Part shown: piece by piece, positions 12,034 through 24,109 of the stretch
Layout of the letters: the number at the start of each line of letters is the position of its first letter
Position numbering within the stretch: the stretch's first letter is position 1
DNA from: Portulaca oleracea
Taxonomy: Eukaryota; Streptophyta; Magnoliopsida; Caryophyllales; Portulacaceae
Length of the DNA: 64,000 nt
Assembly (NCBI GenBank): GCA_029582165.1
Contig: CM055875.1
Span: 12,315,968 to 12,379,967 of the forward strand
Direction: 5' to 3'
Notes under the pieces: model-generated
Told to the model about the DNA's origin: nothing
Databases searched by the model: none
The model's input: only the letters and a program-made list of their open reading frames with translations
Translations under genes and position numbers: made by a program

Positions 12034-12792
12034 GTAAGTGACAAGGAAATTCATGTAATCAAACACTTGTGGAACAAGTGGGAGATTGTTGGGAATGTCC
12101 CGACAATGTTCGATATATTTAGAGTTTAAACCAAAATGATGTAGTGATTATATGTCTTGCTAGAAACCTCTATATTCGGTAATTAAATATGTTTAATTAC
12201 AATTATATTATTTGGTTCTAGTGGGCCAACATGGACCGTGATGATCCTGACACGAACCGTGTTGAGTCCTATCGACTTGAAACGGATTCTGGAGGCCAAC
12301 ACGGACCGTGTTGTGCCTCAGACGGCGTTTTTGAGTAAGTTGGTTATTAGGGTTTTAGTTAACCCTTTCTCCAAGCCAACTAACACTATAAAAGGGAGAC
12401 TCTCTGAGAGATTTATTCATCCTAACTGTCTGAGACTTCTAAAGAGACTCTAGGGTGATTTCTTGAGATATTCTCTGTCTGAAGTTTATAGTTATTGTTT
12501 CCTGAAACAATTCACAATATATTGTAAACACATACATCTTAGATTGAGATTAGTCTCGATCGGGTCGATCTAGCAATCGAGTTCCCTGGAGTGCTACATG
12601 GATCTACAGTAGAGGTTTTTTCTATTGGAATCTCAAAGGTGAACCTCTTCATCAGCCGGATTAGCGATTAGGTATAATACTAAGCCTCTGCAATTGTATT
12701 CTTTCCCGGGTGATTAATTGTTTTGTAATTGTTATGAATATTCCGCCAATTAATTTGTATTTGTTTAGGAAATAGATCACCTAAACCCAACA
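12034..12792 (+). mobile_element. Copia 3' end: polypurine-like tract plus LTR
   Basis: AAGTGGGAGA, a typical Copia polypurine tract, is at 12076-12085. An LTR of 706 bp follows at 12087-12792, starting TGTTGGGAATG and ending CCTAAACCCAACA with the inverted TGTTGGG/CCCAACA termini. TATAAAAG at 12387-12394 is a likely TATA box. A cluster of palindromic words lies before it, including CAACACGGACCGTGTTG at 12297-12313. Flanking 5-mers differ, so this is a 3' LTR, plausibly of the Copia element seen at 2118-5100. Confidence 0.7.
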
Positions 12793-14280
12793 TTCACAAT
12801 TTCCAATGTTACTCTTTGATTGATAATTTCTTATATAATATGTTATTAATAATTGCAATATTATACTTTGATGATAGTATTTTTGGTTACGAACCTAATG
12901 GTGGTAATTTTATATAACTTTGTACATGTTGATAAATTTATGGTCAAAATATTTGAAATTTAACTGCAAGATTTCCAAGACGACAATTAATATTGAATGG
13001 AGAAAGTACCTATTTAACCTTCATATGCTCTATAGTAAAGGTCGTAGTGACTTTTTGTGTTATGCTGGTGTGCCTATCTGCTTGCTTGCTTGTTTAGGCT
13101 CATACACGAATTTATTATTTTACCCTTGGATATAATAATTAATCCGCAACTTTGTTTTACCCTCGAATACAATAACTAAGCAATATACGTCGATTGTATA
13201 TTTGGTTAGAGTTAACACGGGTCAAGTGTATTTCGATTTCGGATATATTTCACTCTAAAACATGACCGGGAGTATTTCAAATTTAAGTAAATACCGGTCA
13301 GATGTTCTTTGATGGTAAAAATTTCTTTTTATGGTAAATACGGGTTAGGTATGTTTTGGTTTCGGTTAAATTTCACTCTAAAAACATGACCCGAGTGTAC
13401 TTCGGGTTTAGGTAAATACAATCGATGTTTTTTAACAGCAAAAATTTCTTTTAGTTTATGTAAATATATTTTGATACAATTATAATATTTGTACAATGAA
13501 AACGTTAAAATTCTTAACATACGACAATCTTTAAAGGATTTTATGTTAATATGAAAACTAAATTGTTGTACACTGTATTTGAAAAATAAATATAATACCA
13601 TATATAATTACATAGTATCGTATTATTGCTTGTAATTTTCATATTTATTATAATATAATTAATATCTAATTAATATAATAAATTTAATGTAAATTATTAC
13701 ACCAAATTATATTGCAAATTACATAATTTCTGACCCGCATATGACACGGGCATTCTTTTCTAAATTTCTAGTATTATTAAAATGAAAAAGAAGAGGGGAA
13801 ACCCAAATTTTGTAGAAAATAATAGGAGTGAAGAGGAGTGATTTGGGCAAACATGATTTGATAATTAGTTTGGGTGTGGGTCTGACAGAAAGGAGACAGC
13901 AGGACCATGTGCACTCACGTTATTGCTGGACGAAGCAAATAAAATACAGAGAACGGAGACCAACGCCAACGGCAACGGTCATAAAAGTTGCGCAAGGAAT
14001 ATAGCGAGTGGGCCACTACTGGGTTAGGGCATTGACACCACATTCTGTATTCAATCAAATTGCCTCGTATCAACAAAACTACTCAAGACTTTTTTTCTCA
14101 CATGCAGATGCAGATGCAGATACAGATGCAGATGCAACTCAAAACAGCAAAGCTTTGCTTCAACGTGGTCTCTCATCACTCACAGTTCGCTGTCTTTTTC
14201 TTGCTACTTGCATTGCATCTAACATGGTCCCTAATTATTATTAACTCAACCAGGACTTTGCCATATTATACATTTTTCTA
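12793..14280. other. AT-rich intergenic DNA with a short tandem duplication
   Basis: No gene was found. Between about 13205 and 13465 a unit of about 135 bp is repeated twice. Each copy contains 'tttcactctaaaa' followed by 'catgacc', a GTATTT or GTACTT word and 'gtaaata'. 14103-14136 is an imperfect GATGCA hexanucleotide microsatellite. Open frames across that microsatellite are low-complexity and not supported as genes. Confidence 0.5.
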
Positions 14281-14562
14281 TTCCAACCACATTAATCAAA
14301 CCACAATTTTTGAAAAATTGCATGTTTTATACATTAAACGAAAAGCTATGCAAAATGCACCGCCCATTGGCATGTACAAGGCTGAAATTGACATCATAAC
14401 TAGCTGAGTATACAGACAGCCTGCTATCAGAGAGGCAGCACCTTCAACACCTAACCAAAATTTCCATTTTCCGTGCAAAGTGCGCAACATATGTAGCATC
14501 AACCAAACTGATTGAAAATCTAATCAGGTTAAAAATCCTTCCAAAGCTCTCACAAATCATTG
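14281..14562 (-). other. Probable 3' UTR of IPCS
   Basis: Non-coding AT-rich sequence directly after the IPCS stop codon (TAA on the minus strand at 14563-14565). The polyadenylation position cannot be fixed from sequence alone. Confidence 0.4.
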
Positions 14563-17500
14563 TTATGCACCATTAATTGCAGCCTCACTGTGCACTGATA
14601 GTCCATCCTCTAGGATCTTCCCATTCATTCCATTTCTTTGCCTCTGCAGTTGTACAGCAAAAACAATGTCAACAACTACATTCAAACACTCACAAACTGA
14701 ACCATGCAGAGTATTTTAACACTATGCTTACTCGATCCACAGGATCAGCAGAATTTCCATTCAAGAGTTTGTGGTTTTCCTCTTTGGTTCTCCCTTCTTT
14801 GTCTTTACTGCTTATTGGTAGCAAAAGAGAAGCACTGCTAGAAGACCGCTCAGGCATTTCTGCAGAATCATTATAACAAAACCTCAGCACATCACCTAAA
14901 TAACGTATCATGAATAGAAGAAACAAGGAATTCCAACAGCATCAATTACCTGGTAGCTTCTTGTCGACAAAGAATACAACCAAATTGACTGTGTACCTGT
15001 GAGCAAAAAGGATGCTACTGATTAAACTAATCTGATATTAGTTATCACTCCACACAAGTCATGATAAAACTAGTGCCAGTAATACATACCATGCTACAAC
15101 TATGTCCACAGTATAATGTTTGCGGGAAGCTATAATCAATAAGCTCTGGACCACAGCAAGTAACCAAGCCAGCTGCTTAATCCACCTAAAAAAATAAAAT
15201 AAACTTCACCAAATTATCAACTGATCACATGCAGAATCCTTCAATCCAAATCAGCAATAAATCTGGTCCAACAGTTGATACATAACATGTAGGATAGCAT
15301 AATCCCACATTCCTAATTTTACTCCAGTTCAATTTTAATATGCAGCAAACAGGATGTATTATTATATTCATATATACCTCTTTGTGCCGTATTTCTGATA
15401 TGTTCGAATGAATACAAGTGAAAAGATCATATGAGACGAAAAAATGAGGTCACCACAGCCATAGAGTACCCCACGAGGAACTGCAAGTAGAACAAGCCAG
15501 TTAGTTAAAGTTACAATGCCTTGATCAGGTACCAAAAACAACAAAACTCAAAATGAGGACTCACAGTTAATTAATAGGACCTCGAGCATGCTCTGTGGAG
15601 GGGGTAAAGTAGCAAGTTTTGAACCCTAGGAGAGTGGAAAAACAAGTTTCAGAGGAATGTATACGGAATTACAGAAGCAAGTTAGAATTCAGCCAAAACT
15701 AAAACAATCCGAGGTGATATACAAAGCATTAAATAAAAACAAGCAACAAAAATTCACAACAAGAACGATACCCCATCCCTCTCCCTCTCTTATTTACCCA
15801 AGAAGGGAACGAGGTTATACCTCACGACAATGGTAGTTTGGACCAGGAAGCTGAGTTGAATAGAATGTGATAATCCTTAGCATCTGTGACACCTGCACAC
15901 AATAATAGCTACTGTCACATTCTTGCCTGATTGCCCATATTAGTAAATGGCAAATGAAGGATGTTCATGACAACCTAAGAAGAAGTAACAAGTCTGTACT
16001 TTTAACTAATTTCTATAGTAGAACATTAGTACATCTAAAATTTCTATAAGAGATAACATAGAACTAAAAATACGTAACAAACATTGTAAGATAAAAATAA
16101 AAAGCAAAAGAATACTGGAGTGAGAATTTTTGATACTTACAACTAAAAAAGCAAGGACCCTGCACCAAACTAGCACTGTGTAGATCCTTTTGCTTTTAAG
16201 AATGAATGGGTGAAAAGTCCACTACAAAATAATATAATCACATCATGAAAAAGATCAGCATGCAGCATCATAAGCAGCGTTTAGAGAATCGCAGTACTCT
16301 ATCATCATATCACAACACTAATGCTGAAACTTTGTAGCGAGATACTAACCAACTTAGAAGCAACAGGTAAATAAAGCAGAAATGACAATCCAAGGATTAT
16401 TATGAATTATGATAAGAAAAAGAGACGCTCTTTCAGGTAGTTAGCCTGTATCATTTTCCTTCCAAGTATCCAACTAAATGAACCAATAAGGGTGCACCGA
16501 ATGACAGAATCTATCAATCTAGTCAATATCTGGGTTTCAAAAAGTGTACACCTCAGCTACCTATGTGTTTCTAGGCAAGAGGCAGCACCTCACTTCCTCA
16601 AAAGTGGGTGAGGCGAGGCGGATTGCCTCACATTATCAACCAATTGCCCTTGTTAGTTATTAATTGATTAAAGGCTTTACTCAAAGGCCCTACATTTGTG
16701 CATTGAAAGTTCCAACTGATCACATTTAAGGTTAGGCCTTAAGGGCTGTTGTATAAGAAATCATCCCCTGAGTTTCTGTCTATCAAATAAATGTTTCAGG
16801 AAATAAAAGTGTACTTTGGGTCCTTCACACCTCAATACACCTTGAGCTTTGTTAAACTAAGGTCAATAGTAACAATGAGGTGATCACACTCACAATAGGT
16901 CTATCAAAACTAAGGTCAATAGCAACAATATGCCCAAAAGTAGAGATGGAGATATTAGAGCATGAAAGAAACCTCACCAAGACAAAGGATATAAAGATCG
17001 AAGCAAACACAGTCTCACTAATGTAGGCCTTGTCCTGTCCAAGTTCCTACAGTCACAGATTTATGTCAGCAATAACGAAAACAGGGTGAAGCAGGAGGGA
17101 CCAAACATAAAGGTTTTGGATGTACCGGGAGCAGGAAAAAACCAGCATCCTGAAGTGTTGGACCTGGCCGATGTATATAATGAACACCTCGTGCAGCCAA
17201 TCCATGGATATACTGAAGAAATAAAAGATACTCCATGTATTTAGCACATTGAAAAGACAGTTAAAATACTCATAAAGGAACTCCACAAGGAACACCCTGC
17301 ATTTCAGGCACCCCATCACACAAACTTCCAGTAGAGAGAGGGTAGAAACCAAAGTGTTGCTCAAAAGATAAAAAACAAATTTAAAAAAAAGTAAAAAAAG
17401 AGTGAAGAACAAAATAATATATGCAAGTACAATATAGACAGGAAGGGAAACAGCAAGAGAACAGCAATGAAATACAGATATCTAAGATGCAGGAACATCA

Positions 17501-18276
17501 ATAATTCACTTTGAAACATAGTCAAACAGGCATTAAGCATTAGAGTCAGAGAAACCCAGCAGCATCAGAAACCTAATAATGGCAGTTACTCTAGGTACAT
17601 CTATTAAAACTATCTGCATTGCGACAAACAAATTTCATAGTCTGCCCCCAGCTACAACCCTTTTGACCCAGCAGAAAACAGACCAAAGCATCATGGAAAG
17701 ATACAACTTTTAGCTGTGGCAATTGACACTTCCCCTTTAGAATATGTTATAACTAAGACACAACATAGTTATTGAACGAGAATAGAATGACCATTTGCAG
17801 TGACAAGGGCATTTGCAAAATCTCGCCAATCACCAACAGGTAAAAGCAATAATCTTCCACGCAAAACAGTCACATGACATAGACTTCTGAAAGATTAAAA
17901 AGATGCTGAAACATAAAATGACGATAATAACAGGTAGAGGATACGGCAACGATAAAATTTGTCAAACAAATGAACACCCACAAAGGCGGGCAATTACTCA
18001 ACCAGAAGCACGAAGTCAAATTCATGATACAAGTATCCAGACAAAGAAACGGACCTGAAAAACTATTCCTCCGAGAATATATTTCCAATATTCTGCAAGT
18101 AGATTGATTTCTGTGGATACTTCTGCACAGAATCTCTTCCAGAGCTTCATGAAACAAAAAGCAAACATGCTATTTGAGAAACTCCCAAAATTGGAAACAA
18201 AAAACGTCAAGAAGAAACGTAGATGGAGGAAGAATGGTTATACCTTTGAAGCTTCGCGACCGATGTAAAGCGACAT
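14563..18276 (-). CDS. IPCS: Inositol phosphorylceramide synthase (phosphatidylinositol:ceramide inositolphosphotransferase)
   Basis: The enzyme transfers inositol phosphate from phosphatidylinositol to ceramide, the first step to plant GIPC sphingolipids, in Golgi/trans-Golgi membranes. Twelve coding exons (high to low coordinate): 18244-18276, 18055-18144, 17126-17212, 16978-17046, 16141-16221, 15821-15892, 15565-15625, 15378-15480, 15090-15185, 14950-14996, 14732-14859, 14563-14643. All introns are GT-AG and phases match, giving 315 residues against about 305 in Arabidopsis. The start [17 protein letters not shown] fits the family. Several hydrophobic helices are present. The PAP2-type triad is visible as His181 in FSSHMIF and His222 and Asp226 in [11 protein letters not shown]. 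The hydrophilic tail carries [15 protein letters not shown] and ends AINGA. A TTTAG acceptor directly before GATG suggests a 5' UTR intron. The gene appears intact. In Arabidopsis one paralogue (ERH1/IPCS2) restrains cell death in RPW8-mediated defence; which paralogue this is cannot be settled here. Confidence 0.95.
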
Positions 18277-18600
18277 CCTAAATCCAATAGACAACGAAAG
18301 GCATACAACATCACAAAACATCGGTAAAGGTGCCCATCATTCCTGTTAATCTGTAATCTGTAATAGAATAACCCGGAAGCACCTGTCCTGGCCGTTGGGA
18401 TCCGCTAATTTTGAGAATAGCCCAAGTGGTAGAAAGAATCGGCGCAGAAGCTTCCGTCAATCAAATTGCAGATAAGATCGACGGTTTACAGTGGGAAAAA
18501 AGGGATAAGAAAGGGTGATGAATTGAGGAGGAAAGGAAAGAGGTAGAGAATGCGGAAACCCTAATAATGTTTGTGGAATCTGGAATGAAATGAGAAAATT
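18277..18600 (-). promoter_or_regulatory. 5' leader and promoter region of IPCS
   Basis: The sequence directly upstream of the ATG at 18276 ends in a splice-acceptor-like TTTAG, so the leader is probably spliced. CT-rich stretches on the coding strand are typical of plant leaders. The pyrimidine-rich stretch at 18670-18750 lies further upstream. No clear TATA box was identified. Confidence 0.4.
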
Positions 18601-18925
18601 TAGGCGTGGTATATTTTGCCCTATATCACAGTATGCGAGATCTTCACCCCCCTTTGGCTGCCGCTTTATCGATTGATTATCTCTCTTCTTCTCTCTTCTC
18701 TCTCTCAAAACTTGTTCTGCCTTGCCCTTCCCTTCCCTTCCCTTTTCTATAAACTTGTTTGTTTCTCTAGAAATTTGATTCGTCACCTTTGGCTGCTTGA
18801 ACGCGAGTTGAACACGGAGAGATAGTTGAATTAGAAATTTAGAACAAACAAAGAAAGGAGGCTTTTATTAATAATAAATAAATATTAATAAGAAGAATAT
18901 TATAATTAAGAATAAGAATGATATT

Positions 18926-18957
18926 CAGAAAGAAAGAAAGAAAGAAAGAAAGAGAGA
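18926..18957. repeat. GAAA microsatellite
   Basis: About eight tandem GAAA units in an A-rich stretch. No gene is associated. Confidence 0.85.
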
Positions 18958-19256
18958 AGAATGAACGCCAACGCGACCGCCCCTTCCAAGTTGCACCTTC
19001 TCTCTACCTCACCCTCTCTTTCAAATTTGATTACCATGTCACTCTATTAATAAACGGAGGGCAGAAGTGGGTCAAATACCACAAAACCAACATGACAGCT
19101 ATAGCCACCAAGATTAACTTTACAAAATATATATGCACCCTAAAACTTTCAAATTTCGAAATTCTTCACTACTACCTTCCCCCCACTTGCCCTTACAAAA
19201 TTAATAACATCCTCTACTCCATATTTTACATCTGGAATGGAGGCTATCACTTCACT

Positions 19257-19526
19257 TTGGCCATGTTTGTTTTATACGGTTAACGGTTGGTTGTGGTGTG
19301 GTAATAATGCGGTGCAATAGAATTTGAAAAAGTGTGGTAAGTTGTGGTAGATGATGTAAGTTAAAGAGAGAATGTGAAAAGTAAATGAGAAAAGTAAGGA
19401 GAGGAAAAAATAAAGAGATATATTGGTAATAATTTTGGTGTGGTGTGGTGTGGTGGAAAATTAAAGAGTACTGTGTGATGTGGTACCGCACCGCAACCTA
19501 CCGCATAGAAGAACAGACATTTATAT
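19257..19526. mobile_element. MITE-like element with GTGGTGTGGT core
   Basis: About 270 bp. The left end ATGTTTGTTTTATACGG and the right end CCGCATAGAAGAACAGACAT are imperfect inverted repeats. Internally, GTGGTGTGGT on the left pairs with ACCGCACCGC near the right end, and further GTGGTG runs lie between. No clear target duplication was found, so the class is uncertain. Confidence 0.5.
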
Positions 19527-19711
19527 ATTACTCTACTTGTATTTAAATGTTGCCAAAACATAACAATATCGAGAGTAAAAGGCTCAAATGATGTGAGTAC
19601 CAGATATGTCAAGAACTCTTCGGCAGCCAAAACAAGAGAAGTCACGGGTGAAAAAGATGTCACGAAAGGGTCAGAGACAGCGGTAGAGAGATCCAGGGGA
19701 TCAGTGAGATA

Positions 19712-20104
19712 TTGGATGTCACAAAGGTGAGTGGACAACCCCCTATATTATTTAGACACGTGAACAGTAGCATGCAAATAATAGAGGAGAGAACAGGTGA
19801 TAAGGGGAAGGAAGTCGGGGAAGAGGTCGAGGTGTCTGAAAAAGGCTCAAAGGAAAAATCGACGGAGGGCAGGGGAACATGGAAACGGCTAAAAACTGTT
19901 GTAGGAGACAGAACCCCATCGTCAGGAACCTTGCTCGGCCAAGGACGCATGAAAAGAAAGGGCGACAACTTGCTTGAACTAGGAGCCATGCAACTTATGG
20001 ATTTGGAAATAAGAGAGAAGAGGGGTAGGATGGAAGATGTGGAAATGACAGACAACCAGGGATCGGCGAGGGTGAGTGATGTTCACCCTTGCCGGGAGCA
20101 ATGA
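19712..20104 (+). pseudogene. LINE ORF1 C-terminal fragment
   Basis: A 130-residue, highly charged, Glu/Lys/Arg-rich open frame at the 5' end of the LINE insertion. It overlaps the start of the ORF2 frame at 20089, the arrangement usual for ORF1-ORF2 in plant L1s. The RNA-binding N-terminal part is absent because of 5' truncation. Confidence 0.6.
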
Positions 20105-20760
20105 AAATCATGAGCTACAACTGCCAGGGGTTAGGGAGCCCTGAGGCAATTCTATCCCTTTGTCAATTGGTACGGAAATACTCCTCGAATGTGATCTCTA
20201 TCATGGAGACCAAACTATATGCAAACGAAATGAACAAGGTTAGATGGAAACGTGGAATGGATGGTTGTTTAACAGTCCCCTCGATTAGGAGGGCGGGTAG
20301 AGTAGCAATGATGTGGCAAGAAGAAACCCCAATGAATATCAAGAATTACTCAAACCACCACATCGATGTTGATGTAATTACTGAAAAAGGGACGATGAGG
20401 ATTACTAGGATCTACGGTTGGCCCGAGAAAAATCAAAAGACAAAGACTACGGACCTGTTGGACTTCCTAGGGGCGCGGGAGGGGGGAGAATTGGTGATTT
20501 TTGGGGATTTCAATATTGTCCTCTATCCTGGGGAGAAGCGGGGAGGCAACAGTTTCGACTTTAAAAGTGTGGCCAACCTTTTGGCGGCTATGGAGAAATG
20601 GAATCTTATGGATCTGGGTTTCAATGGATACCCCTTCACATGGAGTAACAGGAGAGAGGAGTTTCATCATGTGGAGGAACGCTTGGATAGGATACCAAGT
20701 GGAGCATATCAGTTGGGAAGGGTCCGATCACTACCCAATCCTTATGGACACTAATCCACA
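20089..20760 (+). pseudogene. LINE ORF2 endonuclease (APE-type)
   Basis: The frame opens with MKIMSYNCQGLG, the standard plant L1 endonuclease start. It continues with SIMETKL, then GDFNIVLYPGEKRGG and GYPFTWSNRR, and ends in VEERLDR. These are the catalytic Asn, Glu and Asp-x-Asn motifs of the exonuclease-endonuclease-phosphatase fold. The frame is lost at about 20700; the continuation is in another frame. Confidence 0.9.
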
Positions 20761-21289
20761 TCTACAATTGAGAAAGAGAGGTGGCAGAATCCCCAAATTT
20801 GAGGCTATGTGGACCATCGAGAATGATTTTGAGGGATGGTGAATGAGAAATGGGCTGAAACAATGGGCCGCCCGGGTAGTTTGACAGATGGGCTTAAAGA
20901 ATGTGGACGATATTTTGCTAGTTGAGGCAAAGGGCGTTTTGGTGAACTGGAAACCAAAATGCAGGGTATGAGACGTAAGCTCCAATTACTGGAGCTTGAA
21001 AGACCCACAGTCCACAATCTTGACGCTCGGAGACATATCGAGGAGCAATTGGGGGTACTGGAGATGGAAAATGAAAAGTATTGGGCTCAACCAGCTCATC
21101 ACTCGGCCCTCAAAGATTAGTAGATCGGGATGGAAACGTATACACCACAAAGGAATCAGTTCAACATATTGTGGTGAATTATTTCCAGAACTTGTTCGCA
21201 ACGAGTGAACCAAATACAGAGGGGCTGGTATTCCCAGAGATACATGGGAGAATCACTGAGTCATGAGGGCGCAACTGCTGGAGGAGTTC

Positions 21290-22280
21290 ACAAAGAAGGA
21301 GATCGGGGTAGCGCTAATGCAGATGGGTCCGACTAAAGCTCCAGGCCCAGATGGCTTTTGCGCCCTTTTCTACCAAAAATATTAGAACACTGTAAAGAAC
21401 GAGGTATGTCAAATGGTGCTTGGAGTCTTGAATGGGGAAGATATGCATGCTGAGTTAAATCATACTCTTGTAACATTGATACCGAAGGTGCAACATCCAC
21501 AAGAAATGAAAGACCTTCAACCAATAGCATTGTGCAACGTGCTATACAAATTGATTTCAAAAGTGATTGCGAATCGTCTAAAGCCTTGGTTAGATGCCAT
21601 CATTGATGAGAGACAATCAGCCTTCATCCCTGGACGTTTGATCTCGGACAATGCTATGATCGCTTTCGAAGTCTTTCACCATTTGAACCAAAAGAAAAAG
21701 GGGAAGTGAGGGTGGATAGCAGCGAAGGTAGATATGAGTAAGGCCTACGATTGTGTGGAATGGAGCTTCTTGAAGCTGGTCATGTCGGAAATGGGGTTCC
21801 CTGAACAGACCATTAATCTTATCATGAAGTGTGACAACTATCACATATACATTCTGTGTCAACGGTGAACAAGTAGGCTTTGTAATCCCGAAGAGAGGTC
21901 TAAGGCAGGGTGATCCTCTTTCGCCCTATCTTTTCCTAATAATTACAGAGGGTCAAAATGCCCTTATACAACGCGAAGTGACTACCGGAAATTGGCAAGG
22001 CACTAAAATTTATAGGCGAGCCCCAACAATTTCCCATTTATTATTTGCGGATGACAGTATTTTCTTCATCAAAGATCGGGCCAAGGATATTGAAGCTTTG
22101 AAGAGAGTGTTGGAGAATTATAGTCGGTACTCGGGGCAACTGGTCAATTCAGAGAAGTTCGAGATTTTCTTCAGTGGAAACATTACCTCGGACCGAAAGA
22201 CTGTTCTATTAGGACAGTTAGGTATGAGGAAGATGCAGCAGCAGAAACGATATTTGGGACAACCTCTATTGGTTGGTTGA
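21290..22280 (+). pseudogene. LINE ORF2 reverse transcriptase
   Basis: RT motifs appear in order across several frames: TKAPGPDGF near 21333, DLQPIALCNVLYKLISK and RQSAFIPGRLISDNAM (21500-21650), DMSKAYDCVEW (about 21730), RGLRQGDPLSPYLF (about 21895), and the catalytic LLFADDSIFF (about 22040). In-frame stops at about 21707 and a frameshift near 21830 break it. Confidence 0.92.
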
Positions 22281-22388
22281 TCCAAAAATATTATCTTTGA
22301 GGAGATTAAGAGAAAGATTTGGTCAAGATGTTAGAGATGGAAGGAGAGGTTTATATCGCAGGCAGGAAGAGATGTCTTACTAAAGGCG

Positions 22389-23976
22389 GTGCCTCTATAC
22401 GCGATGAGCATCTTCAAACTCCCGGTATCTTTTCATGAAGATGTTGAGAGCATGCTGAGTAGGTATTGGTGGAGTGGGGACGGGGAGCGGAGAGGCTTAC
22501 ACTGGGTTAATTGGAAAGAAATGTGTGGAAAGAAGGAAGCGGGGGGAATGGGTTTCCGAGAAATGGAAAGCTTTAATTTAGCAATGCTTGCGAAACAGGC
22601 ATATCGCATCTTGACCAGACCCAGCACGTTGGCAAGCTCTCTAATGAAAGCTCGATACTTTACGAGAGAAAGCATTTTAGAGGCAAAGGTGGGATTCCGA
22701 CCAAGTTTTGTGTGGGGAAACATTTTGGAAGGTAGGGACCTTATGGCGAGAAGCCTAGGATGGAACTTGGGAGACGGGCGTACATTTAAAATCTGGGGAG
22801 ATAGATGGGTGGCTGTCGATGGGTGCTATTTTATGGGTGGGGTAGAGGAAGACAAGAAAGATTGGAGGGTAGAGACTTTTGGAGGAAGAGGTGAATGTAT
22901 GGGATGTTGATCTGCTGCATTCCCTTTTCGACGATGAACAAGTGCAGGCCATTGTATCCTTACCCTTACCACTGAAGAAGATGCCAGATCAAGTTAGATG
23001 GATTTACACAAAGAACGGAGAATACTCGGTCAAAAGTGGATACCGCCTTGCGAGAAGCTCGAAAGAAAGCTTATCCTCAACCAATGTTTCCCGGACCCTT
23101 TGGCAGAAAATATGGGCTCTGGAGATGCTACCAAAGGTCAAAAATTTGATTTGGCGACTAGCAAAAGGCATTGTTCCTACTGCGGCCAACCTGAAGAGGA
23201 GGCATTGTGTGGCGAGTGGATGTTGTGCGATCTGTAGAAAGAATGAGGAAATTATGTGTCACGTCTTCCTAGAATGTGAGTGGACGCATGAAGTTTGGGA
23301 ACTATTGGGAATTACTTATTTATGCCACATTACAGGTGCCAGAGGCGAGGAATGGGTGGAAAATGTGCTGGGAACCCTAGACACGGAGACTATCTTACTG
23401 TAGAGCTATGGGGTTTGGAGCATTTGGTGGGCAAGGAACGATTTTGTGCACAGGAACAAGGAAATTGACCCGAAGGCTGTAGCAATTAGAGCTAGTAGAC
23501 TATGTATAGAACATCAACAACTTAAGCTGACACCAACAACTGGTGGCGGCAGACGGCAAGTACAAAGGTGGAAGGGAGGTTTTCAAGGGTTGAAGATTAA
23601 TATGGATGCAGCCTGTGATAAGGAGAGGGGTATCACAGCCATCGGATGCGTGGCAAGAAGAGGGGCTGGTGAATTTAAATGGGCGGCTGTCAGGAGGGTG
23701 AAGCGAAAATGGTCCATCGATCAGGCCGAATTACAGGCCATTTCCTTAGCTTTGGATTTGAGTGCTGAAATGGAAGTTTTAGTGGGTATTGTGGAGACTG
23801 ATTCGAAAGGAGTTGTGGAGATGCTGAATAATTCCAATATAGACAGATGGTCCCTGATATTACTAGCAGCAGAAATAAGAGAGAAATGTAGAGCTAGTAC
23901 CATAGAAGAAATCATTTGGAGTAGAAGAACTGCAAATAATGTTGCGCACAGACTAGCAAATTTGGGTCTACATTAA
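22389..23976 (+). pseudogene. LINE ORF2 C-terminal region: zinc-binding domain and RNase H
   Basis: 22389-22910 has the post-RT region (VNWKEMCGKKEAGGMGFR). 22879-23403 contains the zf-RVT type domain, with WALEMLPKVKNLIWRLAKG and then a Cys/His cluster with CAICRKNEEIMCHVFLEC. 23446-23976 is a plant L1 RNase H: INMDAACDKE, QAELQAISLAL, VETDSKGVVEMLN and ANNVAHRLANLGL, with the D-E-D residues visible. The frame changes at about 22880 and a stop at 23401 break the polyprotein. Confidence 0.9.
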
Positions 23977-24109
23977 GATTCTGATTATCAAGTCTTCTCC
24001 TCCCCCTGGTTTCCTAGTTGATGTATTACTTGAGGACTCTTTGAATTTTGAATGATTTTTGGTCTAGTAACCAGTTTGCAAAAAAAAAAAAAAAAGATAT
24101 GTCAAGAAC

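Larger units (their letters stand above)
19602..24109 (+). mobile_element. 5'-truncated L1-type LINE with 15-bp TSD
   Basis: The exact repeat AGATATGTCAAGAAC flanks the insertion at 19602-19616 and 24095-24109, and a poly-A tail of about 15 bases precedes the right copy. The inserted DNA is 19617-24094. It holds the C-terminal part of ORF1 (19712-20104) overlapping ORF2, then endonuclease, reverse transcriptase, a zinc-binding reverse-transcriptase-associated region and a plant-type RNase H. Stops and frameshifts make it inactive. Confidence 0.95.

Noticed and set aside
14008..14407. Open frames across the GATGCA microsatellite and neighbouring DNA
   Set aside because: Low-complexity translation, overlapping frames, no domain and no splice context.
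14690..14926. A separate 78-residue protein at the IPCS 3' end
   Set aside because: It is IPCS exon 11 read through both flanking introns; splicing gives the family C-terminus instead.
18457..18825. Open frames on both strands upstream of IPCS
   Set aside because: They fall in pyrimidine-rich leader and promoter sequence and overlap each other on opposite strands.
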